The translations under genes were made by a program, and so were the position numbers. Under the pieces are notes generated by a model that had not been told where the DNA came from, searched no databases, and worked only from the letters and a program-made list of their open reading frames with translations. From the NCBI RefSeq assembly GCF_009765355.1, contig NZ_VTHK01000002.1:124001-188000 (forward strand): a DNA stretch of 64,000 bases. Reading direction: 5' to 3'. This document shows positions 25,884 to 34,525 of this stretch, in pieces. This DNA is from Amycolatopsis anabasis. GTDB taxonomy: Bacteria > Actinomycetota > Actinomycetes > Mycobacteriales > Pseudonocardiaceae. The stretch's first letter is position 1. The number at the start of each line of letters is the position of its first letter.

Positions 25884-25906
25884 TAGGCAAATGCTTAATA
25901 AGCCTA
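25884..25906 (-). promoter_or_regulatory. AT-rich dyad upstream of the SGNH hydrolase gene
   Basis: TAGGC (25884-25888) and GCCTA (25902-25906) enclose GCTTA-A-TAAGC (25893-25903), itself palindromic. The stretch is strikingly AT-rich for this genome and overlaps the SARP stop codon. A promoter with an operator for the SGNH gene is likely. Confidence 0.4.
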
Positions 25907-28900
25907 GCTAGCGGGAAGGGCCTCGAGTCTTCGGCGGATCTCCTCGACCCGGGGGACACCGAGTTCGGTGTACAGCGCGAGGGCGTGCCGCCAGTGGTCG
26001 CGCGCCTGCTCGGGCTGGCCGAGTGCCTGGCGGGCGCGGCCGAGACCGTCTAGGGCGCGGGCTTGTTCGCTGCGGTTGCGCGTGTCCTGCGCGAGCGAGC
26101 GGGCCTGGTCGTGCCACGCGATCGCCTCGCGCGGGTCCTGCGCCGCGGCCTCGCCCAGGCTGTTGAGCACCTCCGATTCCAGGAGGCGGTCGCCGGTGTC
26201 CCGGGCGATGTCCAGCGCTTGGCGCAGCCGGGGCTGCGCGTCGCCGGGGCGGTCGAGCCGGACGTAGGTGTTGGCGAGGTTGGTGATCGCGTAGCACTCC
26301 AGGGTGCGGTCGCCGGTGTCGCGCGCGATCGCGGCCGCGGTTTCCAGATGTGCCAGCGCCTCGTCGTAGCGGCCGATCTGGCAGTGCACGATCCCGAGGC
26401 TGTCCAGCACATAGCCTTCGAGCGTGCGGTTGCGGATCTCGCGCGCGATGCCGAGGGTGCGTTCGAGGTGGGTCCGGGCGTCGGTGTGGCGGTCCTGGCG
26501 GATGCAGATGTTGGCCAGGTTGTTCAGGGTGAAGCCCTCGAGGGTGCGGTCGCCGGTGTCCCGGGCGAGCGCGGACGCCTCCTGGTAGTGCGCGCAGGCC
26601 TTGTCGTATTCGCCGACGTGCTGCCAGCCGAGGCCGAGGTTGTTGAGCGCGTACCCGGCCACCGCGCGGTTGCCGATCTCCCGCGCCACGGCGAGCGCCT
26701 TCTCCCCGTGCCGGAGCGCGTCCTGGTGCCGCCCCAACTGGCGGCAGACGATGGCGAGGTTGATCAGCGCGTAGCCCTCGAGCGCGTGGTCGCCGGTCTC
26801 GGCGGCCACGGCCTGGGCCCCCTCGACGTGCGGCAGCGCCTCCCGGTACCGGTCGAGTTGCCGGTAGACGATCCCGAGGTTGTGCAGCGCATGCCCTTCC
26901 AGCGTGCGGTCGCCGGCGTCCCGGGCCGCGTTGAGAGCGTAGGTGTGCAGGGTGAGGGCGTCGTCGTAGTGGCCGCGCAGATCGAGGTAACGCCACAACG
27001 TGGTGGACAGGTGTCCGGTGTGGACGGGCCAGTCCCGCCGCGCGGCGTGGGCTGCGGCGAGCAGGTTGGCGCGCTCGGTCTCCAGCCACGCCAGGGCCTG
27101 GTCGTAACCGGTGAACGCGGGCACCGGCGTGTCCGGGGCGGGGATCCGCGGGCGCCGGTCCCGTTCGTAGGGGGCGATGACGTCCATGGCCGCCGAGGCC
27201 GTGTACCGGTAGTGGTCGAACACGCGGGTCAGCGCGGCGTGCCGGTCCTCGGCGGTGTCGGTGCTCTCGGCGAGTTCGGTGGCGTAGGCGCGCAACAGGT
27301 CGTGCGGCTGGTAGCGCCCGACTCCGGGCTGCTCGAGCAGGTGGACGTCGACCAGGTCCTCGAGGGCGCGCTCGGCCTCGGCGAGCGGGAGACCGGTGGC
27401 CGCCGCGGCGAGGTAGGCGTCGAAATCGGTGCCCGGATACAGGCCCAGCAGCCGGAACAGCCGCTGCCGGGCGGGATCGAGGTGCCGGTAGGACAGGTCG
27501 AACGCGGCGGCGACGCTCCGGTCGCCGACCGCGAACTCCCGCAGCCGCCGCTGCGCCTGGCGGAGCCGGTCGGCGAGGTGGGCCACGGTCCAGGCCGGGC
27601 GGGCGCGCAACCGGGCGGCGGCGATGCGCAGTGCCAGCGGCAGGCGCCCGCACAGCCGCGCCACCTCCGCGGTCGCGGCCGGTTCGGCCGCCGCGCGGTC
27701 GTCCCCGGCGGCGCGGGCGAACAGCGCGATCGCCTCGGCTTCCGGGAGCAGGCCCAACGAGACGGTCCGGACGGATTCGAGATCGGACAGCCGGTGGCGG
27801 CTGGTGATGAGCACCAGGCAGCCGGGGTTGCCCGGGAGCAGCGGCCGGACCTGGGCGGCGGTGGCGGCGTTGTCCAGGATCACCAGGGTCCGGCGGTTCG
27901 CGAGCTCGGCCCGCCACAGCCCGGCGCGTTCCTGCAGCCCGCTGGGGATCCGGTCGGCGGGCACGTGCAGCATGCGCAGCAGGGTGTCCAGCGCGGCCGC
28001 GGGATCGGTCGGTTCGTGGCCCGCGGTGTGCGCGTGCAGATCGAGGAACAACTGAGCGTCGGGGTATTCGTCGCGCAGCCGGTGCGCGGTGCGCAGCGCG
28101 AGCGCGGTCTTGCCGACCCCGGCCATCCCGTCGATCGCGTGGACGGCCACCGCCTGATCGTCCACAGTAGACGGTTCGAGCAGGTGCTCCAGTTCGGTGT
28201 CGCGGCCGGTGAAGTCGTCGACGTCCCGGGGCAGCGAGTGCGGGCCCGGGGCCGCCGCCGGTCGCGGGGCGTCGAGGTCGGCCGCGCCGGTCAGGATCTG
28301 CTGGTGCAGCCGCCGCAGCGGCGGGCTGGGATCGGCGCCGAGTTCCTCGGCGAGCCGCTGGCGGGTGCGCTGGTAGTACTCGAGGGCCTCGGCCTGGCGC
28401 CCGCCCCGGTACAGCGCCAGCATGAACTGGCCGGCGAGCCGCTCGTCCAGCGGATGCGCGGCGGCGTGCGCGGACAGGCCCTCGAGCAGCCTGGCGTGCC
28501 GACCCGAACGCAGTTGCACGTCACCGCGGTCCAGTTCGGCGGCCAGGCGCTCCTTGGCCAGGAGATCGCGGACCTGGTTCAGCCATGGGGTGTCCAGGTG
28601 CGCGAAGGCGTCACCCCGCCACAGCCGCAACGCCTCGTCGTACAGTTCGAGCGCGCGGTCGTCGTCGGCCGAGCGGGCCCGCGCCACCAGGTCGCGGAAC
28701 CGGTACAGGTCGACCGTCCGCGGGTCGGCGGTGAGCACATACCCCGCCTGGGTACGGATGATCGACACCTCCGGCGCCGGTTCCAGCACCTGCCGGAGCC
28801 GGGACAGATACCCATAGAGGGTATTGCGGGCGCGGTGCGGGAGCCGCCCGCCCCATACCCGGTCGGCCAGCTGGTCCAGGGAAACCGCGGTGTTGAGCTC

Positions 28901-29008
28901 GGCCAGCAGCGCCGCCAGCACGCACCTGCGCCGCGCCGGGCCGATGTCCACGGCCGTCCCGTCGATGCGGACTTCGATGTCGCCGAGCACATCGAACTCC
29001 ACCGCCAT
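25904..29008 (-). CDS. SARP family regulator with NB-ARC and a long TPR array
   Basis: 1034 aa. Winged-helix domain (about 1-95), transcriptional activation domain (about 100-250), NB-ARC with GMAGVGKT near residue 296 and VILDNAAT, then about ten tandem TPR-like 40-residue units from about 680 to 1010. The units are unusually alike: each carries the ARDTGDRTLEGYALNNLG... pattern with LGRY.EAL.H. The C-terminus probably senses a partner or peptide. Start ATG 29008 has a GGGGG stretch five bases before. It is divergent from the copper operon. No target cluster is obvious, so a pathway-specific role cannot be assigned. Confidence 0.92.
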   Translation of the reverse strand: MAVEFDVLGDIEVRIDGTAVDIGPARRRCVLAALLAELNTAVSLDQLADRVWGGRLPHRARNTLYGYLSRLRQVLEPAPEVSIIRTQAGYVLTADPRTVDLYRFRDLVARARSADDDRALELYDEALRLWRGDAFAHLDTPWLNQVRDLLAKERLAAELDRGDVQLRSGRHARLLEGLSAHAAAHPLDERLAGQFMLALYRGGRQAEALEYYQRTRQRLAEELGADPSPPLRRLHQQILTGAADLDAPRPAAAPGPHSLPRDVDDFTGRDTELEHLLEPSTVDDQAVAVHAIDGMAGVGKTALALRTAHRLRDEYPDAQLFLDLHAHTAGHEPTDPAAALDTLLRMLHVPADRIPSGLQERAGLWRAELANRRTLVILDNAATAAQVRPLLPGNPGCLVLITSRHRLSDLESVRTVSLGLLPEAEAIALFARAAGDDRAAAEPAATAEVARLCGRLPLALRIAAARLRARPAWTVAHLADRLRQAQRRLREFAVGDRSVAAAFDLSYRHLDPARQRLFRLLGLYPGTDFDAYLAAAATGLPLAEAERALEDLVDVHLLEQPGVGRYQPHDLLRAYATELAESTDTAEDRHAALTRVFDHYRYTASAAMDVIAPYERDRRPRIPAPDTPVPAFTGYDQALAWLETERANLLAAAHAARRDWPVHTGHLSTTLWRYLDLRGHYDDALTLHTYALNAARDAGDRTLEGHALHNLGIVYRQLDRYREALPHVEGAQAVAAETGDHALEGYALINLAIVCRQLGRHQDALRHGEKALAVAREIGNRAVAGYALNNLGLGWQHVGEYDKACAHYQEASALARDTGDRTLEGFTLNNLANICIRQDRHTDARTHLERTLGIAREIRNRTLEGYVLDSLGIVHCQIGRYDEALAHLETAAAIARDTGDRTLECYAITNLANTYVRLDRPGDAQPRLRQALDIARDTGDRLLESEVLNSLGEAAAQDPREAIAWHDQARSLAQDTRNRSEQARALDGLGRARQALGQPEQARDHWRHALALYTELGVPRVEEIRRRLEALPAS

Positions 29009-29150
29009 GTCGCCCCCTGGGTGGTACCCCGTCCTGTGCCCGGCGTAACGGCTCCCACCAGCCGATACAAGAGCCGCGCAAGATTTGCACACGATCGTAC
29101 GGTGCCCGCTCCGGCACCCCGCGCCCGCTCGGTCCGGGGCCCCGATCACC

Positions 29151-29177
29151 TTGACAGATACCCTGCGGGGGTATTGT
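29151..29177 (+). promoter_or_regulatory. copper-operon promoter with CsoR-type operator
   Basis: TTGACA (29151-29156) is the -35. Downstream, ATACCC (29158-29163) and GGGTAT (29169-29174) form a perfect inverted repeat around TGCGG, matching CsoR/RcnR-type operators (TACCC...GGGTA). It runs into the -10 region (TATTGT), so apo-repressor binding would block the copZ-copA operon and copper would induce it. No csoR gene is in the window. Confidence 0.75.
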
Positions 29178-29213
29178 ATGAAGGGAAGATCACCGGGAGC
29201 TAAGGAGGCGCAG

Positions 29214-29420
29214 ATGACGACCAGCACCTTCGAGGTACAGGGCATGACCTGTGCGCACTGCGTCGGCGCGGTCAAGGAGGAGGTCGCCCGGGTGGACGGC
29301 GTCACCGAAGTCGGGGTCGACCTGCCCGCGGGGCAGGTGACGGTGACCAGCGCGGGCCCGGTGGACCCGGGTGCCGTCCGCGCCGCGGTCGAAGAGGCCG
29401 GCTACCAGGTGGTGGGCTGA
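29214..29420 (+). CDS. copZ: copper chaperone CopZ-like HMA protein
   Basis: 68 aa, a single heavy-metal-associated domain with GMTCAHC near residue 10 (the CxxC copper site) and the usual betaalphabeta-betaalphabeta pattern (FEVQGMTCAHCVGAVKEEVARVDGV...VRAAVEEAGY). It should carry Cu(I) in the cytosol to the exporter CopA encoded two genes on. AAGGAGG lies five bases before the ATG. First gene of the operon behind the CsoR-type operator; it ends 2 bp before the next GTG. Confidence 0.93.
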   Translation: MTTSTFEVQGMTCAHCVGAVKEEVARVDGVTEVGVDLPAGQVTVTSAGPVDPGAVRAAVEEAGYQVVG

Positions 29421-29422
29421 CC

Positions 29423-30367
29423 GTGCACACGGCCGCCAAACTGGGCGCCTTCGCATTGGTGGCGGCCGGGGTGTTCGCGAGTGCCTACGGGGTCGGCCGG
29501 GTGGTCGGCCCCGTGGACACCGCCACCTCCGCCGCTCCGGCGAGCGAGCACTCGGGCGACGGCCACGCGGCCGAGGCGCCGCCCGCGCAACCGGGTGGCC
29601 TGCTGGTCGCCGATCAGGGCCTGACGTTCAAGGTGCTCACCGCGGATCTCGCGGCCGGGGCGCCGGGGGACTTCGCGTTCCAGATCCTGGGCCCGGACGG
29701 CAAACCGGTCACCGCCTACCGGCCGACGCACGACAAGCTGATGCACCTGATCGTCGCCCGGCGCGATCTGTCCGGTTTCCGGCACGTGCACCCGGAACTC
29801 GGCCCGGACGGCACCTGGCGGGTGCCGCTGAGCTTCGCCGAGGCGGGGGAGTACCGGGCCTTCGCGGACTTCCTGCCCGAGACCACGGGTCAGGCCATCA
29901 CCCTGGGCGCCGACGTTTCGGTGGCCGGGGACTACCGGCCGAAACCGCTGCCGGAAGCATCGGCCACCGCGAACGTCGACGGGTACGCGGTCACGCTCAA
30001 CGGCGGCCTCACCGCGGGGAAGACGAGCAAGCTCATGCTGACCGTGAGCCGGAACGGCGTCCCGGTCACCGATCTGCAGCCGTATCTGGGGGCCTACGGT
30101 CATCTGGTGGCTTTGCGGCAGGGCGATCTCGCCTACTTGCACGTCCATCCCGAGGGGGCGCCCGGGGACGGGAAGACCGCGCCGGGGCCGCGGATCGTGT
30201 TCTACGCCGAGGTTCCCTCCGCCGGGGATTACCGGCTGTACCTGGATTTCCAGCACAACGGGGTGGTCCGGACCGCCGAGTTCACCGTGCACGCGGTCCC
30301 GCCCGTCCGGACAGCCGCGCCGCCACCGCCGGCGGCGCCCGCGGACGGCCACGGCCACAGTCATTGA
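29423..30367 (+). CDS. exported two-domain copper-operon protein (YtkA/FixH-like wings)
   Basis: 314 aa. An N-terminal membrane/signal helix ([23 protein letters not shown]) is followed by two similar extracytoplasmic domains. Each has a His-rich loop ([40 protein letters not shown]) and then an 'AGEYRAF.DF' or '[10 protein letters not shown]' strand, as in YtkA-like proteins. The C-terminus is His-rich (DGHGHSH). The paired HxHP loops and copper operon position make periplasmic/wall copper binding likely; this is inferred. GTG start. No enzyme motif is seen. Confidence 0.8.
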   Translation: MHTAAKLGAFALVAAGVFASAYGVGRVVGPVDTATSAAPASEHSGDGHAAEAPPAQPGGLLVADQGLTFKVLTADLAAGAPGDFAFQILGPDGKPVTAYRPTHDKLMHLIVARRDLSGFRHVHPELGPDGTWRVPLSFAEAGEYRAFADFLPETTGQAITLGADVSVAGDYRPKPLPEASATANVDGYAVTLNGGLTAGKTSKLMLTVSRNGVPVTDLQPYLGAYGHLVALRQGDLAYLHVHPEGAPGDGKTAPGPRIVFYAEVPSAGDYRLYLDFQHNGVVRTAEFTVHAVPPVRTAAPPPPAAPADGHGHSH

Positions 30368-30386
30368 GAGAGCACGAGGAGAGCCG

Positions 30387-32648
30387 ATGACTTCGATCAC
30401 CGAGAAACCGGCCGGGACCGGTCAGGTCGAGCTGGTGATCGGCGGGATGACCTGCGCTTCCTGCGCCAACCGGGTCGAGAAGCGCCTCAACAAGCTCGAC
30501 GGCGTCGAGGCGACCGTGAACTACGCGACCGAGAAGGCGAAGGTCCGCTTCCCGGACACCGTCTCCCCGGAGGACCTGGTCGCGGCCGTGGAACAGGCCG
30601 GGTACACCGCGGCCCTGCCCGAGCCGGAACCGGAGGCCGAGGAAGCCGCCGGGCCCGCCGACGAACTGCGCGGGCCGCGCACCCGGTTGCTGGTGTCCGC
30701 GGCGCTGTCCGTGCCGGTGATCGCGCTGGCGATGATCCCCGTGCTGCAGTTCGACTACTGGCAATGGGCTTCGCTGACGCTGGCCGCGCCGGTGGTGGTG
30801 TGGGGCGCGCTGCCGTTCCACCGGGCCGCGTGGGCCAACCTGCGGCACGGCTCGGCCACCATGGACACGCTGGTGTCGATGGGCACGCTGGCCGCGTTCG
30901 CGTGGTCGCTTTACGCGTTGTTCTTCGGCACCGCGGGCACGCCGGGGATGGTCCACCCGTTCCGGCTGACCGTCGAGCGGATGGCCGGGGACGGCAACAT
31001 CTACCTCGAGGTGGCCGCCGGGGTCACCACGTTCATCCTGGCCGGGCGGTTCTTCGAGGCGCGGTCGAAGCGCCGCGCGGGCGCGGCCCTGCGCGGGCTG
31101 CTCGAACTCGGCGCCAAGGACGTGGCGGTGCTGCGCGACGGCCGCGAGACCCGGATCCCGATCGGGCAGCTCGCCCCCGGTGCCGCGTTCGTGGTGCGGC
31201 CCGGCGAGAAGATCGCGACCGACGGCGTGGTCGAGGAGGGTTCCTCGGCGGTCGACGCGAGCATGCTCACCGGCGAATCGGTGCCGGTCGAGGTGGCCGC
31301 GGGCGACGCCGTGGTCGGCGCGACGCTGAACGTCGGCGGGCGGCTCGTCGTGCGGGCCACCCGGGTCGGCGCGGACACCCAGCTCGCGCAGATGGCCCGG
31401 CTCGTCGAGGAGGCGCAGACCGGCAAGGCGGAGGTCCAGCGGCTCGCCGACCGGATCTCCGGGGTGTTCGTGCCGATCGTGCTGTGCCTGGCGCTGGCCA
31501 CCCTCGGCTTCTGGCTGGGGACCGGTGGCGCGGTCGCGGCGGCGTTCACGGCCGCGGTGGCGGTGCTGATCATCGCCTGCCCGTGCGCGCTCGGCCTGGC
31601 GACGCCGACGGCGTTGCTGGTCGGCACCGGTCGCGGCGCCCAGCTCGGCATCCTGATCAAGGGACCGGAGGTGCTGGAGTCCACCCGCCGGGTCGACACC
31701 GTGGTGCTGGACAAGACCGGGACGGTGACCACCGGGCGGATGTCCCTTGTGGACAGTGCGGTGGCGGACGGCGTCGACGCGGACGAACTGCTGCGGCTCG
31801 CGGGTGCGCTCGAGGACGCCTCGGAACACCCGATCGCACGGGCGATCGCCGCCGGGGCGCGGGAAAAGGTCGGCGAACTCCCCGCGGTCGAGGAGTTCGC
31901 CAACATCGAAGGGCTCGGCGTGCGCGGTGTCGTCGACGGGCGCGCGGTGCTGGTGGGGCGGCCGAAGTTGCTGGCCGACTGGTCGCAGGAAATCCCCGCC
32001 GCCCTGGAACCCGCGGTGGCCGACGCCGCCGCGGCGGGCCGGACCGCGGTCGCGGTGAGCTGGGACGGCGAGGTGCGCGGGGTACTCGTGGTCGCCGACG
32101 TGGTCAAGCCGACCAGCGCCCAGGCGGTCCGGCAACTGACCGAACTCGGCCTGGAACCGGTGCTGCTGACCGGGGACGGCGAGGCGGTCGCCCGGTCGGT
32201 CGCGGCCGAGGTGGGCATCTCGGAGGTCGTCGCCGAGGTGCTGCCGAAGGACAAGGTCGACGTGGTCAAACGCCTGCAGGGCGAGGGCCGGGTGGTGGCC
32301 ATGGTCGGCGACGGGATCAACGACGCGGCCGCGCTCGCCCGGGCGGATCTCGGGCTGGCCATGGGCACCGGCACCGATGTGGCGATCGAGGCGAGCGACG
32401 TGACCCTGGTCCGCGGCGACCTCCGGGTGGCCGCCGACGCGATCCGCCTGTCCCGCCGGACCCTGCGCACGATCAAGGGCAACCTGTTCTGGGCGTTCGC
32501 CTACAACGTGGCCGCCCTGCCGCTGGCCGCGGCGGGCCTGCTGAACCCGATGATCGCGGGCGCCGCGATGGCGGTCAGCTCGGTGTTCGTGGTGACCAAC
32601 AGCCTCCGCCTGCGCGGCTTCAAACCCCTCACCGGCAACGGGTCGTGA
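30387..32648 (+). CDS. copA: copper-exporting P1B-type ATPase CopA
   Basis: 753 aa. One N-terminal HMA domain (GMTCASC, residues 20-26) precedes eight predicted membrane helices. The transport motif CPCALG is near residue 398. The catalytic motifs are TGES (about 295), DKTGT with the phosphorylated Asp (about 442), SEHPIA (about 480) and GDGIND (about 641). A complete Cu(I) exporter (P1B-1). It receives copper from CopZ and pumps it out of the cytosol. GAGGAGAG precedes the ATG at 30387. The stop lies inside the 46-nt hairpin that ends the operon. Confidence 0.96.
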   Translation: MTSITEKPAGTGQVELVIGGMTCASCANRVEKRLNKLDGVEATVNYATEKAKVRFPDTVSPEDLVAAVEQAGYTAALPEPEPEAEEAAGPADELRGPRTRLLVSAALSVPVIALAMIPVLQFDYWQWASLTLAAPVVVWGALPFHRAAWANLRHGSATMDTLVSMGTLAAFAWSLYALFFGTAGTPGMVHPFRLTVERMAGDGNIYLEVAAGVTTFILAGRFFEARSKRRAGAALRGLLELGAKDVAVLRDGRETRIPIGQLAPGAAFVVRPGEKIATDGVVEEGSSAVDASMLTGESVPVEVAAGDAVVGATLNVGGRLVVRATRVGADTQLAQMARLVEEAQTGKAEVQRLADRISGVFVPIVLCLALATLGFWLGTGGAVAAAFTAAVAVLIIACPCALGLATPTALLVGTGRGAQLGILIKGPEVLESTRRVDTVVLDKTGTVTTGRMSLVDSAVADGVDADELLRLAGALEDASEHPIARAIAAGAREKVGELPAVEEFANIEGLGVRGVVDGRAVLVGRPKLLADWSQEIPAALEPAVADAAAAGRTAVAVSWDGEVRGVLVVADVVKPTSAQAVRQLTELGLEPVLLTGDGEAVARSVAAEVGISEVVAEVLPKDKVDVVKRLQGEGRVVAMVGDGINDAAALARADLGLAMGTGTDVAIEASDVTLVRGDLRVAADAIRLSRRTLRTIKGNLFWAFAYNVAALPLAAAGLLNPMIAGAAMAVSSVFVVTNSLRLRGFKPLTGNGS

Positions 32649-32687
32649 GTGTTTGGACCGGTTCCAACCGGCCCAAACACTCACGAC
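32642..32687. repeat. 46-nt nested hairpin repeat, copy 2 (most perfect)
   Basis: Outer 15-bp arms (GTCGTGAGTGTTTGG and its complement), then inner CCGGTT/AACCGG with CC loop. It starts within the copA stop region and lies before the 3' end of the leftward NmrA-like gene, so it serves as a bidirectional terminator candidate. Confidence 0.8.
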
Positions 32688-32717
32688 ACCCCCAGAAACG
32701 GCGCCCCTAAGCACTCA

Positions 32718-33557
32718 TCACCGGAACCGGTCGGCGTTGCGTTCGGCCCATTGGGCGTAGGGCAGGGCGGCGCGGCCGGTGAGGCGTTCCACGGTGTCCT
32801 CCACTTCCTGCGGGTGTTCGGTCGCCTGAGCCCAGCCGTCGAGCAGCCACTCGATGACGTCGGCGGGCACCCCGTTCGCGCCCCAGGCTTCGTGGAACTG
32901 CTCCCGGGTCAGCTCCTCGAAGCGGATGTCCCGCCCGATCGCCCGCCCGATGGCCCGGACCTGCTCGAGCTGGCTGATCGCTTCGGGTCCGCTCATCGGG
33001 TACTTCTCCCCGGTGTGCTTGTCGTCGAGCAGCGCCACGGCGGCCACCGCCGCGATGTCGCCCAGATCGATCGGCGTCTGCGCCGCGTGCGGGTACGGCG
33101 CGCGGACGACGCCCTCCGTGCGAATCGACTCCGCCCAGTCGAGGGTGTTGTTCATGAACGCGCCGGGCCGCAGGTGGGTCCAGTCGAATCCGGCTTCCTC
33201 GACCGTTTTCTCGACCAGGTAGTAGTGCCACTGGCTCGGGTCCTGCGCCGCCTCCTCGTCGGCGAGCAGACCGGACAGCGTCACCACCCGCCGGACCCCC
33301 GCCTGCTTGGCCAGATCGGCGAACTCGCCCACCTTCGCCGGGAGCGGGGCGAGGTAGACCGTGTCCACTCCCGCCAGCGCGGCCGGGAGCGACGACGGGC
33401 GGCCGAGGTAACCGGTGACCACCTCGACCTCCGCGGGCAGCGCCGCCTTCTCCGGGTTGTTGGTCAATGCCCGGACGTTCCGCGCTCCCGCCCGCACCAG
33501 TTCGTCGACCACCAGCCGGCCCACGCTGCCGGTCGCCCCGGTCACCAGGATCGTCAT
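32718..33557 (-). CDS. NmrA-like NAD(P)-binding reductase
   Basis: 279 aa. An atypical short-chain dehydrogenase fold: MTILVTGATGSVGRLVVDEL (dinucleotide-binding TGATGxxG), NVRALTNNPEKA, GVDTVYLAPLP, VVTLSGLLAD, YYLVEKTVEEAGFDWTHLRPGAFMNN. It lacks the classic YxxxK and belongs to the NmrA/HSCARG group, often NADPH sensors or quinone-type reductases. Divergent from a TetR gene with tandem operators between them, so it is probably that regulator's target. GGGGGG precedes the ATG at 33557. Confidence 0.9.
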   Translation of the reverse strand: MTILVTGATGSVGRLVVDELVRAGARNVRALTNNPEKAALPAEVEVVTGYLGRPSSLPAALAGVDTVYLAPLPAKVGEFADLAKQAGVRRVVTLSGLLADEEAAQDPSQWHYYLVEKTVEEAGFDWTHLRPGAFMNNTLDWAESIRTEGVVRAPYPHAAQTPIDLGDIAAVAAVALLDDKHTGEKYPMSGPEAISQLEQVRAIGRAIGRDIRFEELTREQFHEAWGANGVPADVIEWLLDGWAQATEHPQEVEDTVERLTGRAALPYAQWAERNADRFR

Positions 33558-33573
33558 CGCGCCCCCCAGTTCT

Positions 33574-33610
33574 CGTACGCCTTACGGAAAAGTTTAGCGT
33601 ACGTCATACG
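33574..33610. promoter_or_regulatory. tandem CGTA-N5-TACG operators between NmrA-like and TetR genes
   Basis: CGTA-CGCCT-TACG at 33574-33586 and CGTA-CGTCA-TACG at 33598-33610, 24 bp apart on the same face of the helix, both followed by GG(A/G)AA. They lie between divergent starts, around a TTTAGC-like -10 of the leftward gene. A TetR dimer pair bound here would control both genes. Confidence 0.6.
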
Positions 33611-33656
33611 GGAATGTAGGATCCGGGTCGTCGGTGATCGCGGACCAGGGAGAGAC

Positions 33657-34430
33657 ATGGCGCTTGAGCACAGCGGCGGCAGCGACCCCGACCGGATCCT
33701 CGCCCTGCTCTGGCGGCACGAACGCAAAACCGGGGACGCGAAGCGCCCGCTCGGCCGCAAACCGATCCTGACCGTGGACGCCGTGGTCGCCGCCGCGACC
33801 GCACTGGCCGACGCCGAGGGCCTGCCCGCCATGTCGATGAGCCGGGTCGCCAAATCGCTCGGCGTGGGCACCATGACGCTCTACACCTACATCGAGTCCA
33901 AGGCCGAACTGATCGATCTGATGGTCGACGCGGCACTCGGCGAACGCGACTTCCCCGCCCCCGGCGAGCCCCGCCCGCGCGGCTGGCGAGCGCAGGTCGA
34001 ACTGTTCGCGGAGCGCACGCGCGCGGTGTACCGCCGTCACCCGTGGCTGCGCCAGGTCTCCACCATCCGCCCCCCGCTCGGCCCCGGCCTGCTGGCCGGT
34101 TCCGAGTACCTGATCTCCGCGCTGTCCGGAACCGGCCTGGCGCCCCGGAAGTCCAGCGCGGCCGCCAACGCGATCAACGCCTTCGTCGGCGCGATGGTCA
34201 GCTACGAGGTGGAGAGCGAACAGGTCGAACGCGCCAGCGGGAAGTCGCACGACGCCTGGTGGGCGGAGCGTTCGGTGTTCTGGGACGAGTACTTCGACCA
34301 GGCGCGGTACCCGTCGATCGTCGACGTCTGGAGCCGCGGCGGCTACGACTACGAGGACGTGGTCGTCGACGTGTACGAATTCGGCTTCCGCCGCCTGCTC
34401 GACGGCATCCAGGCCATGATCGACGACTGA
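33657..34430 (+). CDS. TetR family regulator (TetR_C_1 type)
   Basis: 257 aa. It begins with an extra about 45 residues (SDPDRILALLWRHERKTGDAKRPLGRKPILTVDAVVAAATALADAEG). The HTH follows (LPAMSMSRVAKSLGVGTMTLYTYIESKAELIDLMVD), and then a long all-helical ligand domain of the tetracycline-repressor C-terminal class. AGGGAGAG precedes the ATG. Divergent from the NmrA-like gene and autoregulation are likely through the tandem dyads. The ligand is unknown. Confidence 0.92.
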   Translation: MALEHSGGSDPDRILALLWRHERKTGDAKRPLGRKPILTVDAVVAAATALADAEGLPAMSMSRVAKSLGVGTMTLYTYIESKAELIDLMVDAALGERDFPAPGEPRPRGWRAQVELFAERTRAVYRRHPWLRQVSTIRPPLGPGLLAGSEYLISALSGTGLAPRKSSAAANAINAFVGAMVSYEVESEQVERASGKSHDAWWAERSVFWDEYFDQARYPSIVDVWSRGGYDYEDVVVDVYEFGFRRLLDGIQAMIDD

Positions 34431-34525
34431 AATGACACGTGATGTGCGAAGTGCCCCCTTGATGCGCGGACGCCGTGCGCTCTGCACAGAAACGCGCACC
34501 CTGCCGCGAGGTACCTTTCGCGATT

